In this document: positions 32,683 through 43,879 of the stretch, piece after piece
Layout: each line of letters begins with the position of its first letter
Position numbering within the stretch: position 1 is the stretch's first letter
Assembly (NCBI RefSeq): GCF_027244095.1
Contig: NC_069671.1
Coordinates: forward strand, 4,588,001 to 4,652,000
Source of the DNA: Hemicordylus capensis
Taxonomy: Eukaryota > Chordata > Lepidosauria > Squamata > Cordylidae
Length of the DNA: 64,000 nt
Reading direction: 5' to 3'
The notes under the pieces: generated by a model
The model's input: the letters and a program-made list of their open reading frames with translations, nothing else
Databases searched by the model: none
Told to the model about the DNA's origin: nothing
Translations under genes and position numbers: made by a program

Positions 32683-34716
32683 CCCATCCTCTAACTCAGG
32701 CTGGGAAGTTTAGCATCATTCCCACAGCTATCAACTTGGGAACCGGAGTTGCCCTCCTGGGCGCTGTAAGTATGCCCAGCCCCAGAATCTCTGCTGATCA
32801 AAGACCCAGCCTGCTGGATGAGGCAAGCATCCCTGACATAGAAATGCAACATCTGGAAAGACCCCCTGACACAGCGTTGTGGCCCTGGTTTCAGAATGTG
32901 GAGGAACCATGCCAGGAAGATGCAGGCCTGTAGCCAGGGGGTGTGGGTGGGGGCTAGGCCAGGCCCGCCTCCTAAATTTTTCTTTGCCCCCCCTAAATAT
33001 TTTATGAATATGCACAAGCGGTCTCCCCCACTCCAACCGACTACTTTCACTTTTCAAAAATGCTTGAGTCCTCCTTGAGTCCTCAGGTGTTTTTGGACTG
33101 CAACTTCCATCATCACCAGCCACTAAGGCCATTGGAGCTATGGATGATGGGAGCTGTAGTCATCTGAGGACCCAAGCTGGGGAACCCCTACCTTGAATTA
33201 TGTCACATTCAACAATAAAGGAAGCATTTTACCCTTTTAGGCCACCGTCGTTTGCGACCTGGTTCTGCTGTACCTCGATACGAAAGCAGAATTCTATCGG
33301 AGTGAGAAGTACGAGGAGGTATCACCATTTCAGAACTTTGGGGTTCTGTTTGTTTGGTTTGGCTTTTTGACAGATCGCGCCAATCTAGAACTCCCTTTTA
33401 TTTTTTTGGCAAAACATGCCCATTTAGAACTTTATTTTTAATAACATGGCTGCCTTTGCACAGATTTTTACTCCCACAGCCTCCTGCATCCCAAACACAT
33501 TGCTTCTGTCGTACCTGCATGCTGTAATCCTGCCCTGTAATTTGGCACTCCTTCTCACATTCCGGTGCAGAGAAGTGTCGAATCGGCCCGAAGCTGAGGC
33601 TCATGCTTTGTGCACAAAGGCAATTGCATGGGGACAGGGTGGCGGGGGCGTTCTTGCTCTTCCAACAGTTTGTTACAACACTGAATACTGGATTGCAATT
33701 AATTTTAGATTATGAGCCCTTTGGGGACAGGGAGTCATTTAATTGTTTTGTTTGTTTGTTTGTTTGTTTGTTTGTTTGTTTGTTTGTTTGTTTGTTTGTT
33801 TGTATCTATGTAAACCGCTTTGGGAACTTTTGTTGAAAAGTGGTATATAAATATTCATCGTATTCGTATCGTATTCATATTATCATCGTATCCGTATCGT
33901 ATTTGTATTTGGATCTTAGCATGATCTTAGCTGTTACCATTCTTCCTGTCTCAGGAACATAGGAAGCTGACTGAAGTCAGACGCTTGGTCCATCCAGTTC
34001 AGTATTGTCTACACTGACTGGCAGCGGCTCTCCATGGTTTCAGGCAGGAGTCTTTCCCAGTCCTACCTGGAGATGCTGCCTTCTCATGGAAACCGTCAGC
34101 ATGCAAATCCTACACTGGACTACTGCTGGGACATCCCAAGACGAATGACAGGGAATGCCCACTGAAATGCTCTGGTTCCTTCCAAATGGCCACGGAATGC
34201 ATTGCGTTTCTGAATGGCCAATGACCATCCGGAAATTCCATGCATTCCTATCCTATAGCCATTTGGAAGGGACTGGTGCATCTCAGAGGGCATTCCCTGT
34301 CACTCATTTTAGTCCATTCCTGGAGTCGTCATGATTCTCGACATCTTGTAACAGAACCTCCAAAATTGCATCTCTGTAAGTGAGGGGTGTGGCCATGGCT
34401 ATGGGGCGTGGCTGTCATGGTGGGTGTGGCTATGGGGGCTATCATGGGGAGCGCTTGCACTTTTGAATTTGTGACCACATCACTGGGGGGAGCCTCCAGC
34501 CCTTCTCCCTCTGGTGATCCTTTCCCTCCCCCATCGGTGCAGCTCCCTCCCTCCCCCCCTCCAGCTTCTCGCTACACTGATCCAGCAGCCTCACTCTCCA
34601 ACGGTGCCCCCCAAAGACACTTTGCTTCCACTAAGAGGGAGGAAGAATTTTGAATGTTCTTCTCTCTTGTTCCGCAGGCAAAGCCCCCCAAGGACAAAGG
34701 GAATGTGGCTACCTAG
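18462..34716 (+). CDS. P2RX6: P2X purinoceptor 6 (ATP-gated cation channel subunit)
   Basis: Exons: 18462-18595, 21822-21972, 22836-22907, 23671-23746, 24741-24834, 26173-26253, 26945-27086, 27902-28011, 30884-30977, 32700-32765, 33241-33318 and 34678-34716 (stop TAG). They give 378 residues with consistent phases. The N-terminus has the kinase-type site KTEK. TM1 is about residues 30-50. ATP-site lysines K68 and K70 lie in TKLKG, T187 in NFT, NFR at 285-287 and K305 in LLKLYGIR. The ectodomain has all ten conserved cysteines (SC, RC, DC, KC, TC, WC, GC, LC, NC, EC). TM2 is about 325-351. The start ATG at 18462 has G at -3 and +4, and no in-frame upstream ATG was seen in the exon. The order of blocks and the wording ([19 protein letters not shown]) point to P2X6 rather than another P2X. 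The cytoplasmic tail is short (about 27 residues; human is longer). Residues 351-355 keep the YxxxK retention motif. Confidence 0.95.
18801..19033 (+). mobile_element. Non-autonomous hAT-type element in P2RX6 intron 1
   Basis: Ends CAGTGGCGGATTAACG and ATTCCGCCCCTG. Flanked by GAGGAAGT (18793-18800) and GAGGAAGG (19034-19041), 7 of 8. Contains a hairpin around GGGGCAAATTTTG-type sequence and a poly(T) run. Same family as 49488-49907. Confidence 0.85.
19500..20147 (-). mobile_element. Bov-B (RTE) LINE, 3' coding end
   Basis: Minus-strand frames encode the RTE C-terminal region ([20 protein letters not shown], then [16 protein letters not shown], then [20 protein letters not shown]). The 3' end has GAGTCGACACCGACTTG-type sequence. 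The frame changes between the two parts, so it is dead. A second piece is at 39178-39430 (-). Confidence 0.88.
20146..20440 (-). repeat. 5S-rRNA-headed SINE
   Basis: Near full-length minus copy directly abutting the Bov-B piece. Confidence 0.85.
20577..20627. repeat. (TTCTCC)n hexamer repeat
   Basis: About eight near-perfect TTCTCC units on the plus strand. Confidence 0.95.
20935..21778. mobile_element. TIR-bearing DNA-transposon family, two abutting copies
   Basis: The first copy ends near 21208 in GAAAAATGCCCTG. The second begins GAGGCTTTACAGACAGGG, and its right end gives the inverse CAGGCTTTACCCACCAGGGA. Relatives: 32050-32323 (+), 36805-37285 (+), 42775-42900 (-). The 235-residue minus frame here is non-coding repeat. 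Family not identified; the ends resemble hAT. Confidence 0.55.
21438..21504 (-). mobile_element. 41-bp LINE end with 13-bp target duplication
   Basis: ACTGACGTAGAAT at 21438-21450 and 21492-21504 bracket a short insert (21451-21491) that, on minus, reads GACCGTAATAAAG then (ATT)n. It is a severely 5'-truncated LINE copy inside the DNA transposon. Confidence 0.75.
22353..22625. repeat. hAT-like repeat with five octamer motifs
   Basis: Ends TTAGGGTGGCC and CTGCCCTAA. Inside, ATTTGCAT or its complement occurs five times (22393-22449). The relative at 30221-30712 carries a similar end and is split by a MIR-like SINE. Confidence 0.5.
23100..23560 (+). repeat. L2/CR1-like LINE tail
   Basis: A/T-rich 3' UTR with ACACCGCTTTGCGATTAG, AAAGCAGTAAATAAAT. 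Similar tails: 12780-12880, 16690-16845, 32455-32590, 40905-41095, 41290-41480, 52860-53000. Confidence 0.55.
23890..24115 (+). repeat. Unknown ~225-bp repeat, copy 1
   Basis: Begins GGTGCTTTCCAGATT and ends near GCTGTATTTCCCCGTTGTCG. A second copy is at 38588-38810. No tRNA/5S head or LINE tail; family unknown. Confidence 0.65.
28560..28840. other. Purine-rich CpG block in P2RX6 intron 8
   Basis: Dense GGCGG and AATGGCGGCGG motifs with frames open in several phases by composition. No exon signals fit P2RX6 here. Could be a GC-rich transposon or a CpG island; undecided. Confidence 0.4.
30061..30125. repeat. (GT)15(GA)17 compound microsatellite
   Basis: Pure GT then pure GA runs in P2RX6 intron 8. 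Confidence 0.97.
31376..31674 (+). repeat. 5S-rRNA-headed SINE inserted in a Sauria SINE
   Basis: Full-length copy. The flanking Sauria SINE halves (31276-31352 and 31674-31815) continue one another, so the 5S SINE is the younger of the two. Confidence 0.8.
32614..32679. repeat. (CT)33 microsatellite at P2RX6 exon 10 acceptor
   Basis: A 66-bp pure TC/CT run ending 20 bp before exon 10 (32700), in the position of the polypyrimidine tract. Confidence 0.97.
33744..33802. repeat. (TTTG)n microsatellite
   Basis: About 14 TTTG units inside a LINE tail in P2RX6 intron 11. Confidence 0.95.
33955..34083 (-). repeat. Truncated SINE body and tail (5S/tRNA-headed type)
   Basis: Only the shared body and tail remain, so the head type cannot be told. 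Confidence 0.65.
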
Positions 34717-34993
34717 TACAGTACCACAGAGTGGACAGATGATAAAGCAAGGCCTGATGCATGACGGATGTTCAAGAGGACTAGCTCTTTGGATAAGCTT
34801 CGTTTTTCTGGAAGCAGAGCTGTCATATGGACTAGGACCGAGGAGGCCCGAGTTCAAATCCCCACTCAGCCACGGAACTCACTGGACACCCCCAGGCCAG
34901 TCACCTCTCTCTCTTAGCCTGACCCTCACAGGGTTGTTGTGAGGATAGACATAACCATGTGGGCTCCTCAGAGGAAGAGTGGGATATAAATGT

Positions 34994-34999
34994 AATAAA
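34994..34999 (+). terminator. Candidate poly(A) signal for P2RX6
   Basis: AATAAA lies 278 bp after the P2RX6 stop, inside the tail of a MIR-like SINE. It is the first AATAAA I see downstream. Use of it is inferred only. Confidence 0.35.
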
Positions 35000-35760
35000 T
35001 AAAAATGTTAAAGCCGGGGTTCTCAATCCTGGGTGCCCAGATCGTGTTGGACTTCAACTCCCTTTTGGCCATTGTGGCTGGGAATGATGGGAGTTGTAGT
35101 CTCATCACCCCAAGATTGCGACACCCTGCTTTAAAGGCTCTCAGGGAGCAGAGTCGAGCAAGGCCTCTCTCTCTCCCAGAGCCCTGGGGAACTGTTGCCT
35201 CTTGGCGTAAGCCCTGCTAACTGGGCAAAGAGGCACCTTTTTAATGTGGTGATTCTCTTTATTTAGCAGGGGGGAGAGCAACTGATCCTATCTGTCCCTG
35301 GCACAGCATCCCTCCAATGGCTGTTGCTGGGGTCTATCTTATGTTTCTTTTTTAGATTGTGAGCCCTTTGGGGACAGGGATCCATCTCATTTCTTTATTA
35401 TTTCTCTATGTAAACCGCTTTGGACACTTCTGATGAAAAGCGGTGTATAAATAGTTGTTGTTGTAGTAGACAGACCACTGGTCCGGCTCAGGATAAAAAG
35501 TCAGCACAATTGGACAAGCTGCCTTGAAGTCAATCAGCACGATCAGAATGAAAGGCTCTTGGGTGCCGTATTCTCATCACCATTTATTTTTTGCTCCCGT
35601 CGTGGAAACTGTTGGGAATTCTCTCTGGTAAGAGAGACCCTTCTATTACAGCAGAGTGCACAGAGGCACAACACAGCGGAGTCTGCCCAGGCATGCGTGT
35701 CAGCTAAGAGCCAAAAGAAACTTGGAGCCAGTTCATAGTTTCAAATCAATATGAGGAGTC

Positions 35761-35766
35761 TTTATT
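35761..35766 (-). terminator. Candidate poly(A) signal for the TMEM17-like gene
   Basis: AATAAA on the minus strand (TTTATT on plus) about 470 bp beyond the stop codon, in non-repeat-looking sequence. Predicted only. Confidence 0.4.
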
Positions 35767-36236
35767 GGAGAACTCCATTCTAGATAGGAAAGTGGAGAGA
35801 TAGAATCTCTGATCTAGCTAGCTAGCTGGATGCAGAGAGATGCTGCATGCATCTCTGCACACATGGTGCAGAGAGAGAGGCGAGCGTGTGTGTTAGGGAG
35901 AAGAGAGGAAGGAAGGGAGGGAGGGAGGCAGGCAGGCAGGAAGGAAGTCCCTGAGAGTAGCAATCTACATATCAAAGGGATAGTCTCAGAGCAATAGAGA
36001 GGAGGAATGACCAATGTCTTGACCCCTCTAGCCCTCCGACTCACTAGTCTGTTCCCCTCTGTCATTGAGACATGAGACAGTGCACAGACCTTCACTTCCA
36101 ACAGAAACGAGAGCCGGAAAGGCTGTTTCGGTTTCTGTGGGCGTTTGTCTAAGCCCGCCTTCCCAGATGGCCACTGGATGTACAGCTTCAACAAAGCGTC
36201 CTGCAGAAAACAGTGCTTTTCGCTATAACGGGTCCC

Positions 36237-39200
36237 CTAGCGAGACGGTGCAGGGAGAGGGACGGACCCAGGGCTCACGGACAGCTGGCTACCCCGACTG
36301 GGTTCCCCCCATGGCCTGCCTCTCGCACCCATGACCAGCTGCCCAGGCCTCTTGGGTGCCTCTTCAAATTGCTTCAGGTAGAACTGCATCGCCAGCTGCC
36401 TGGTCATCGCTCTGAGGGCGAAGAAAGCTGCCGTGATCTCCGAGGCGAGGAAGAGGAGGAGGACCCCGTGCACGGCCATCTCCAGTGGCAACCTGATGGT
36501 GTGCTCGTCAGTCAGGATGAACAGCAGGATGGGAAGTTCTATCAGGAAGGAGATGAGGAGGAAGCCGGCCAGCTCCGGAACCTGCAGGAGCCGAGAGAGG
36601 AGCGGTAGTCTTTTCTAGGGCAAAGCCAGTCGGGCCTCGACAAAGCCCAGTGGGGAACATCAGCCGGACATTTTTGAGAGCGTCAGGGAATGAATTCAGG
36701 GAGAAACCAGTGTACCTTTTTAGCCACCTTTTTAGTTTCATGGCAACAGTGAGGACAGTCTTCCTGAAGGCTTCCAATCTATCGTTTATAAACTGGTGGC
36801 TCTATTTCACCTGGAGGCTCTATAGACAGGGCTGTTACCCCGAATCTCCTCCGGAAGAGAGTGTGTGCATTCACACACCAGCCAAACTTACCCCGAAGTC
36901 CCTTCGAGATCCTTGGACCCACTCCACACACAAATCCGGCTTTGTCTTGCAAATTCTAGCTTATCTCGAGTTATTTCCGGGTTTTTAAAATGCTGTTTTA
37001 AGCGACTTTTTCTGAAAACGGCCGGAGCAAATAGGGAGAGGCACTGATGTGGAATCATTAGCGTGATAAGAGGGATGCTCTCTTTAGAAATGCAGATATG
37101 GGCTTCAGAAATCACTCCCCCCCCCTTATTGGCTAGAAGCAAAACCCAGAGGAATGCCATGTGAACTTGCATCAAGAGCAGAGGGGAGGGGCTGCTTCCC
37201 TCAATGCCACGAGTGTGATTCGAAGTGGCTTCGCTCAACATTTACCCCGAAGCATGAAGCCATGTGTGAATAATTCCCTGCCGCTCTATTTCGTGCCTCC
37301 TTTAAAAACACCTAAATGGCACCTCCATTTCCATTGCCTGCAAATGGGGTGGTAAAGGGGAGGGCATAGAAATAAAATAAATAATAATAATTAATAAATA
37401 ATAATTTCAGCTCAGCTTTACCTACCATGGCCCAAATCTCACACCTAAAATCGCTCCCAGAAGCCACCTTCCAGGCTGCATTGGAAACAATTCTTTATTA
37501 AAACCAATTTGCTCCCCAAATTTGTAAATATTGAATCTTCACAGGCTTTGGATAACGGAGTTTAAGAGCACAGTAAAAGGTGGAGGGTTCTCGAGGACCG
37601 GGGTGATCTGGGTGCAAATCTCCACTCAGCCACAAAACTCACGGGGTTCCCCTGAGCCTACCGCTCAGCCTAACCTACCTCACAGGGTTGTTGTGAGAAT
37701 AAAATGAGGCAAGCAAGCGATCCGTACTGCTCAGAACTTCTTGGAGCATGTTTCTCAAACCTGGGTCTCCAGGTATTGTTGTTGGATTGCAGCTCCATCA
37801 TCCACAGCCTTCAGCTGATGCAGCTGTGGATGATGGGAGTTGTACTCCTAAAAAAATTGGCACCCAAATTTGAGAATCCTTGCTTTGGAGGAAGGGCAGA
37901 ATATAAAGTGAAAAATAAGATAAATATTTACCAAACATTTTGCATTTGATGCAAGATTCAATATTTTACTTAGATTTCCAATTTCAATGTTAGGTATTTG
38001 GAAACTTCCTAGTTGACATACAAGGGTGTGAAGCCTTTTGACCATATTTGAGAGCTAGTCTTGGAGAGGAGAGGAGAGCTGGTCTTGTGGTAGCAAGCAT
38101 GACTTGTCCCCATAGCTAAGCAGGGTCTGCCCTGGTTGCATCTGAATGGGAGACTTGATGTGTGAGCACTGCAAGATATTCCCCTCAGGGGATGGAGCCG
38201 CTCTGGGAAGAGCATCGAGGTTCCAAGTTCCCTCCCTGGCAGGCTCTCCAAGATAGGGCTGAGAGAGATTCCTGCCTGCAACCTAGGAGAAGCCACTGCC
38301 AGTCTACGAAGACAATATTGAGATAGATAGACCAATGGTCTGACTCAGTATATGGCAGTTTCCTATGTTCCTATGATGGCCAGCAGCTTATGAAATCTCC
38401 TGTTCTAACACTTGCTAAAATGAGATTCATCAAGCAGGGCCCAGAAGTCCAAGAGGCACTTAGACTTTGGGATCAAATGTCACATTCAACTGCAAACCTG
38501 AACTTCAAGTTCGGGCCATGCACTTCAGATCCACAACGTCAGCACTGGAAATGCTGAGCACATTTCAAATATTTGCAGATGGCTGCAGGGTGCTTTCCAG
38601 ATTGCACGCTACCACAGTGTCACGACGTATCCCTTAAGTGTCCTTCCTTACTGCCTGTGTCTTGACATCACAGTTCCTGCACTGTAAGCAAGGTGCCATT
38701 CACATTTCCTATGCCTTCTTTCTGATTTCATTGCTGTGTTACAGCCCTATAATGTTGCATCTGTGTTGCAAAAAAATAGCTGTATTTGCCCATTGTAGGA
38801 GGCGACAGATTTCAACTGCGGTTTTAAACCAGCACCATAAGACGTCGTGGTTTACACCACTTTCAATTTTATACCCTCTCAATCACACCAGCCCTAGTGG
38901 CCTTTGGTTGGGGATTATGGGAGTTGAAGTCCAATAACATCTGGGGACCCAACCTTGAGAATCCCTGAGCTAGGTGAAGGATGGCACCTGGGTCCCCCAG
39001 AATCTTACCCTTTCTTGCAAGTTTCCGATGTATCCCAGGAATAGACGCAAACCTTCCATGACAATGAGCATCAGGTATGCAGCGACAAGGAGAACTTGAT
39101 AGTACGTGGGCAGCAGACTATACTGTAAGAAGGAAACGTGGCTTAGAAGGAGACATAGGGGAAAGCAACGTGATTGATTGATTGATTAAGTGCCGTCAAG

Positions 39201-42200
39201 GTGGTGTTGACTCTTAGCAACCACATTGATAGATTCTCTCCAGGGTGATCTGTGTTCAACCTGGCCTTGAAGGTCTCCCAGTGGTGCATTCATGGATGTC
39301 GTCATCGAGTCCATCCACCTTGCTGCTGGTTGTCCTCTTCTTCTCTTTCCTTCAACTTTCCCCAGCGTTACAGACTTCTCAAGGGAGCTGGGTCTTCGTA
39401 TCATGTGTCCGAAGTATGCTTCGGACACATAATGTGTCCGAATCAACATGACTGGGCTTAAATGCAACTGGACAGCTCCATCATTCACCATTTCCTCTCC
39501 ATGCTGCCTGTTGCCCACCCATCCCTACTAAGCATACTTTTTGTTCTTCTCCTGACTCACTCTGCTAAGGAAGAAGAGCAGAGGCGATGCTCTGCCATTT
39601 CTACAGAGGATAAGATAAGAAGCCATGGACGTAAGCCATGAGAAGGCTGACTGAGCAGTAACAGAAGCTCGCAGACAGTAAGATGTTGTGCAGCCAGTCA
39701 GGGAATGTTGCTTGTACTGATGGGGACCACATCAGCTGCCCCCCCCACTTTTCTGGCATCCCCCTAACATTTAAGCTGGGTATAAGCCACCGAATGCCAC
39801 AGTGGGGAAATGACTTGACTAACAAGCCAGATCTGAATCCCCGGATCTGGTTCTAATCCCCGGATCTGGTTCTAATCCCCGGATCCGGTTCGAATCTGAT
39901 TGCCAGTTCGAATCCCTGCTGGTATGCTTCCCAGACTATGGAAAACACCTATATCAGGCAGCAGTGATCTAGGAAGATGCTGAAAGGCATCATCTCATAC
40001 TGCACTGGAGATGGCAATGGTCAATCCCTCCTGTATTCTACCAAAGACAACCTCAGGGCTTTTCTGTGGTCGCCAGGAGTCGACACCGACTCGACATCAC
40101 ACTTTAGCTTTCCAGGCCTCACTGTGAGCCCTTTTGGAACAGGGAGCCATCTTCAGGCACGCAGTTCAGAAATCACCTCTGCGACCTGGGCAAGAGACAC
40201 CTTTTCCAAGTGCCTCTCTTTACATTTGACCCTGAATACCACACTCCAGTGACCGTTGCTAGTGTCTCCCTTTGATTGTGAGCTCCTTACGGGCAGGGAA
40301 CCCGCTTCTTCGTCTTCTTTTCAATGTCAACTGCTCGGAGAACTTCTTTGCCGGAAAATTCATGTAGCCCTGAGTTTGTCAGCGATTCTTGGCCAGTCAC
40401 ACTCCTCTCAGCCGAACGACCTTGCGGGTCTGTTTGTGTGGATAAACACAACCCCGTACGCCACTCTGGGCTCCATCATGTCGGCCTCCAAAAGTGGATT
40501 TTGAAAAGCAGACACCCACCCATACGCCATGTCCCCGGATACCCAGTTTTCCTCATAAGCCCTCTCTGCAGCCTCGGACTGCTCCACAGGGCATCAGGGC
40601 ATATTCCCGGTGCACCCCATCCGTGGGATGCCCCTGTGCATCGGCAGCAGTGAATACCGCCCTCTGGGGGGAAATCAAAAGCGGCGGTCCCTCCGTACCT
40701 TGAGTTCCAACATGACGCCCTCCGACAGGCACCAGAAGGGGAGGTAGAAGGCGTTGAAATAGAGCATCATTTGCAGGGGCAGGCTGGAGAGGACTTCGTG
40801 GCCTGAACAGGAAGGGAAATATATATATATACTTGCTGGCCCAGGCAAGCAAGTATATATTTTCTCTTTCTTTTTTCTTTCTCTTTCTCTTTCTCTTTCT
40901 CTTTCCCTCCTGATTTTATTTTACCATATTTTTATACCACCTGATATACATTTTTCGTGTCCATTTAAATTTTAATCACCTGGGTTTAATGGTTGGTTTT
41001 TATTGTTGGCAGTTCTTTTTAGCCGACTGTAAACTGCCATGAGAGGTTTGTGTTTGGTGGTATATACATGCACGACATGACATAATTAATAAATAAACAC
41101 TCTGGGATCAGGTCTCCCAACACTTGAACACAAGTTCCTAAGCTGTCCGTAACTGTATAAGCGACCATATTTGCAGGAAATGAATCCAGTGTCCAAAAAG
41201 GGGAGCATTATAAGTGCAAATCAATTTTTTAAAATTATCATTACGGTCCCAGCGTCCCTGGGTGAGATGTCAAATGGGCTGCCCATCTGAGCCCCTGCTG
41301 TATTTTGATATATTTATTGCATTTCTATACCGCCCTATCCATCCAAAGGCTCTGGGCAGTGTATAACAATATTTATTAAAACTATTTCACCCTTTCTCCA
41401 CCAAGCAAGAGGGTTTATATGGGGCCCTCTCCTCATCCCCTCTTATATCCTCTGAACAACTCTGGGGGATAGGTTAGACTTCAAGAGAAAGCAAGAAGAT
41501 CTTATGGGGAACAGTTAAAAGATCAGAGCCTATTGGAAAAGCCCAAGGGGAGATATGATAGCCAGCTTGCACTATCGGAAGGGCTGTCGCACAGAAACGG
41601 ACTCGTTCTGTGTTGCTCTCACACAGCACCGTGGTTTCTGACCATCGGTCCCTAGATGTTGTTGGACTACAACTCCCATCATCCCTAGACATCATGGCTG
41701 GAGATGACGGGAGTTGTAGTCTAACCATATCTGGAAACCCAAGGTTGGAAGTCCCTGAAGGAGCAGGTTTCTTCCCTGTTGCTCCTGCTGAAGGAGAATC
41801 AATGGGTTGAAATTACAAGGAAGCCGGTTCGGGCTAGATATTTGTAAGAGCTGTTCAACAGTGGGAGGCTTGTGCGGAATCCTTCCCTGGAGGTTTTCGA
41901 ACAGAGGTGGGGTGGCGAGAGGATTGCTGGTCTTCTGGTAGGAAGCATGACTTGTCCCCAGCTAAGCAGGGTCCGCCTTGGTTGCATATGAATGGGAGAC
42001 TAGAAGTGTGAGCACTGGAAGAGATTCCCCTTAAGGGATGGAACCACTCTGGGAAGAGCAGAAGGTTCCAAGTTCCCTCCCTGGCAGCATCTTCAAGATA
42101 GGGCTGAGAGAGATTCCTGCCTGCAACCTTGGAGAAGCCGCTGCCGGTCTGTGAAGACGATACTGAGCTAGATGGACCAAGGGTCTGACTCAGTATACAG

Positions 42201-42567
42201 CAGCTTTGTGTGTTCCTTGCTATCTGTCAGGGCTGTTGTCGCAATTTCCTGCACTGAGCAGGGGGGGTGGACGGACTAGCTGGCCTCTAAGGCCCCTTTC
42301 CACTCTAACATTCTGCAGTGCAACAATTCTACAGCGAGTAGCCCCAGGCCATCCAGCGAGCCTCTTGGCTGAGCAGGGATTTGAACCCTCTTGGCATGCT
42401 GACCACGACCCCCTCGCAAATCTCATACCTGGGTTGTAGGTCTGGGCCACACCACAGTCGCCGGTCTTGTTGTTAATGAAAAGGGAGCCGCTGAAGTTGG
42501 TCAAGCCCTTCCGGAGGCTGGGAGGCAACGGGGTCTGCCACGCCATCGCCCCTGACACGGATCGCAT
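36237..42567 (-). CDS. TMEM17B: TMEM17-family four-pass membrane protein (TMEM17B-like)
   Basis: Four exons: 42567-42429, 40802-40699, 39122-39009 and 36581-36237 (stop TAG), phases 1, 0, 0, total 233 residues. Four membrane segments follow the TMEM17 pattern: LPLQMMLYFNAFYLPFW, YYQVLLVAAYLMLIVMEGLR, LAGFLLISFLIELPILLFIL and LPLEMAVHGVLLLFLASEI. Family signatures are LFLGYIGNLQER, VPELAGF and RQLAMQFYL. Human TMEM17 has 198 residues; this copy has a longer basic, Pro/Ser-rich tail. TMEM17 is a transition-zone (MKS/B9) protein that gates ciliary membrane entry. The name B rests on location beside P2RX6/AIFM3 rather than in the TMEM17 neighbourhood. Translation may start at M1 or at M8 (42546), where MAWQTPLPPSLRKGL resembles the usual N-terminus. 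It is convergent with P2RX6. Confidence 0.87.
38072..38377 (+). repeat. 5S-rRNA-headed SINE
   Basis: Full-length plus copy in intron 3 of the TMEM17-like gene. Confidence 0.88.
41926..42215 (+). repeat. 5S-rRNA-headed SINE
   Basis: Plus copy in intron 1 of the TMEM17-like gene, about 210 bp from exon 1. Confidence 0.85.
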
Positions 42568-42896
42568 TCTGCCCCCCTGCCACCTGCTCCTGACCTGGAT
42601 ATGCTACAAAGACGATCGGTTAATTGCATTATAAGGCTGGACAGTCCAGCTGTCACATGCTGCTGCTCGACTGAGGATTAATCCTGCTGTGCTCATTCTG
42701 GGGCTCAGGCGGGAGAAACTCACCCTCCACCTTTTTGCTCACCCCAACCCTGTATGCAGCTTGGGACAGGAGGCTTTTCAGACAGCAGGCTTCCCCGCGA
42801 GGCTTTGATGCGGGTTTGGGGCATAACGAGCCCCGAATTGTGTGTGAAGTGCTCTCAGAAATATCGCAGGGACTTCAGGGTAAATCTGGCTGATTT

Positions 42897-43133
42897 ACAG
42901 ACTGGCAGCGGCTTCTCCAAGGTTGCAGGCAGGAATCTCTCTCAGCCCTATCTTGGGGATGCTGCCAGGGAGGGAACTTGGGACCTTTTTGCTCTTCCCA
43001 GAGCGGCTCCATCCCCTGAGGGGAATATCTTCCAGTGCTCACACTTCTAGTCTCCCTTTCATATGCAACCAGGGCAGACCCTGCTTAGCTAAGGGGATGA
43101 GTCATGCTTGCTACCACAAGACCAGCTCTCCTC
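42897..43133 (-). repeat. 5S-rRNA-headed SINE
   Basis: Minus copy lacking the tail, adjoining a piece of the TIR family (42775-42900), about 330 bp upstream of the TMEM17-like start. Confidence 0.8.
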
Positions 43134-43144
43134 AAAAAGTTTAT

Positions 43145-43870
43145 CTCCCCACAGATGATCCTTACCCCGGGTCTGGGCGTGGAGATCGTGCGCCCACATG
43201 TGCAGCTGCCTCCCCGGGCAGCACGGAGGGTCAGGAACCAGGACATGTTGCCCTGGTCCCCAGAACTCCCACAATGCACCGTGCAATGGGGATCCCCCCG
43301 ATACCGGCCGCAAGCCCCGCTGTCTACCAGACCCAGCTGCAAGCAGCCGGAGCTGGAAGAGGATGGGGAAAATGAGCTTAAGGGCGTGCTTGCTTCCTTA
43401 ACCTCATTTTGAAGGCCCGGAAGTTCTCACACGCAGGCAAAACCGAGCCAGGCTTCCTTAGTTTTGCCTGCCTGTGAGAGTAGCCTCATTGAGTCTATTC
43501 ACACAACCGCTCGAAAGCGGGCGAAGGGAGCCCAGCCTGCTTTCGAGCGGCTGTGAGAACCGCCGGGAGCCGCACAGCTGTTAGCCTGCTTAATCCCCTC
43601 ACCAAGTGAGGTTAGTGGAGAGAGTGCTCTGCTAACCCCCTTTTGGCGACTGTGAGTCGGCACGGCACGGCTCCACGCCACAGCGGCTCCCAAGCAGAAC
43701 CCCAACCGGGAGGCAACAAGCCTCTCAGCCTCGGGCGTCTGCCCAGAATGCCCCGCACACTTGCAAGGGGCATTCTGGGACCTCCGGGGGGCAGGCGGCC
43801 CCCCAATCCCCACCATCCCTACTGGCTCCATGATGGAGCCAGTAATCATGCAGGTGACTGATCCGGGAGA
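43145..43870. repeat. GC-rich transposon-like pair with a strong hairpin
   Basis: Two pieces join near 43490. The second holds the stem CCGCTCGAAAGC / GCTTTCGAGCGG within 43509-43551 and the palindrome CTGGCTCCATGATGGAGCCAG near 43823. Family unknown. Confidence 0.5.
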
Positions 43871-43879
43871 TGGCTCCCC

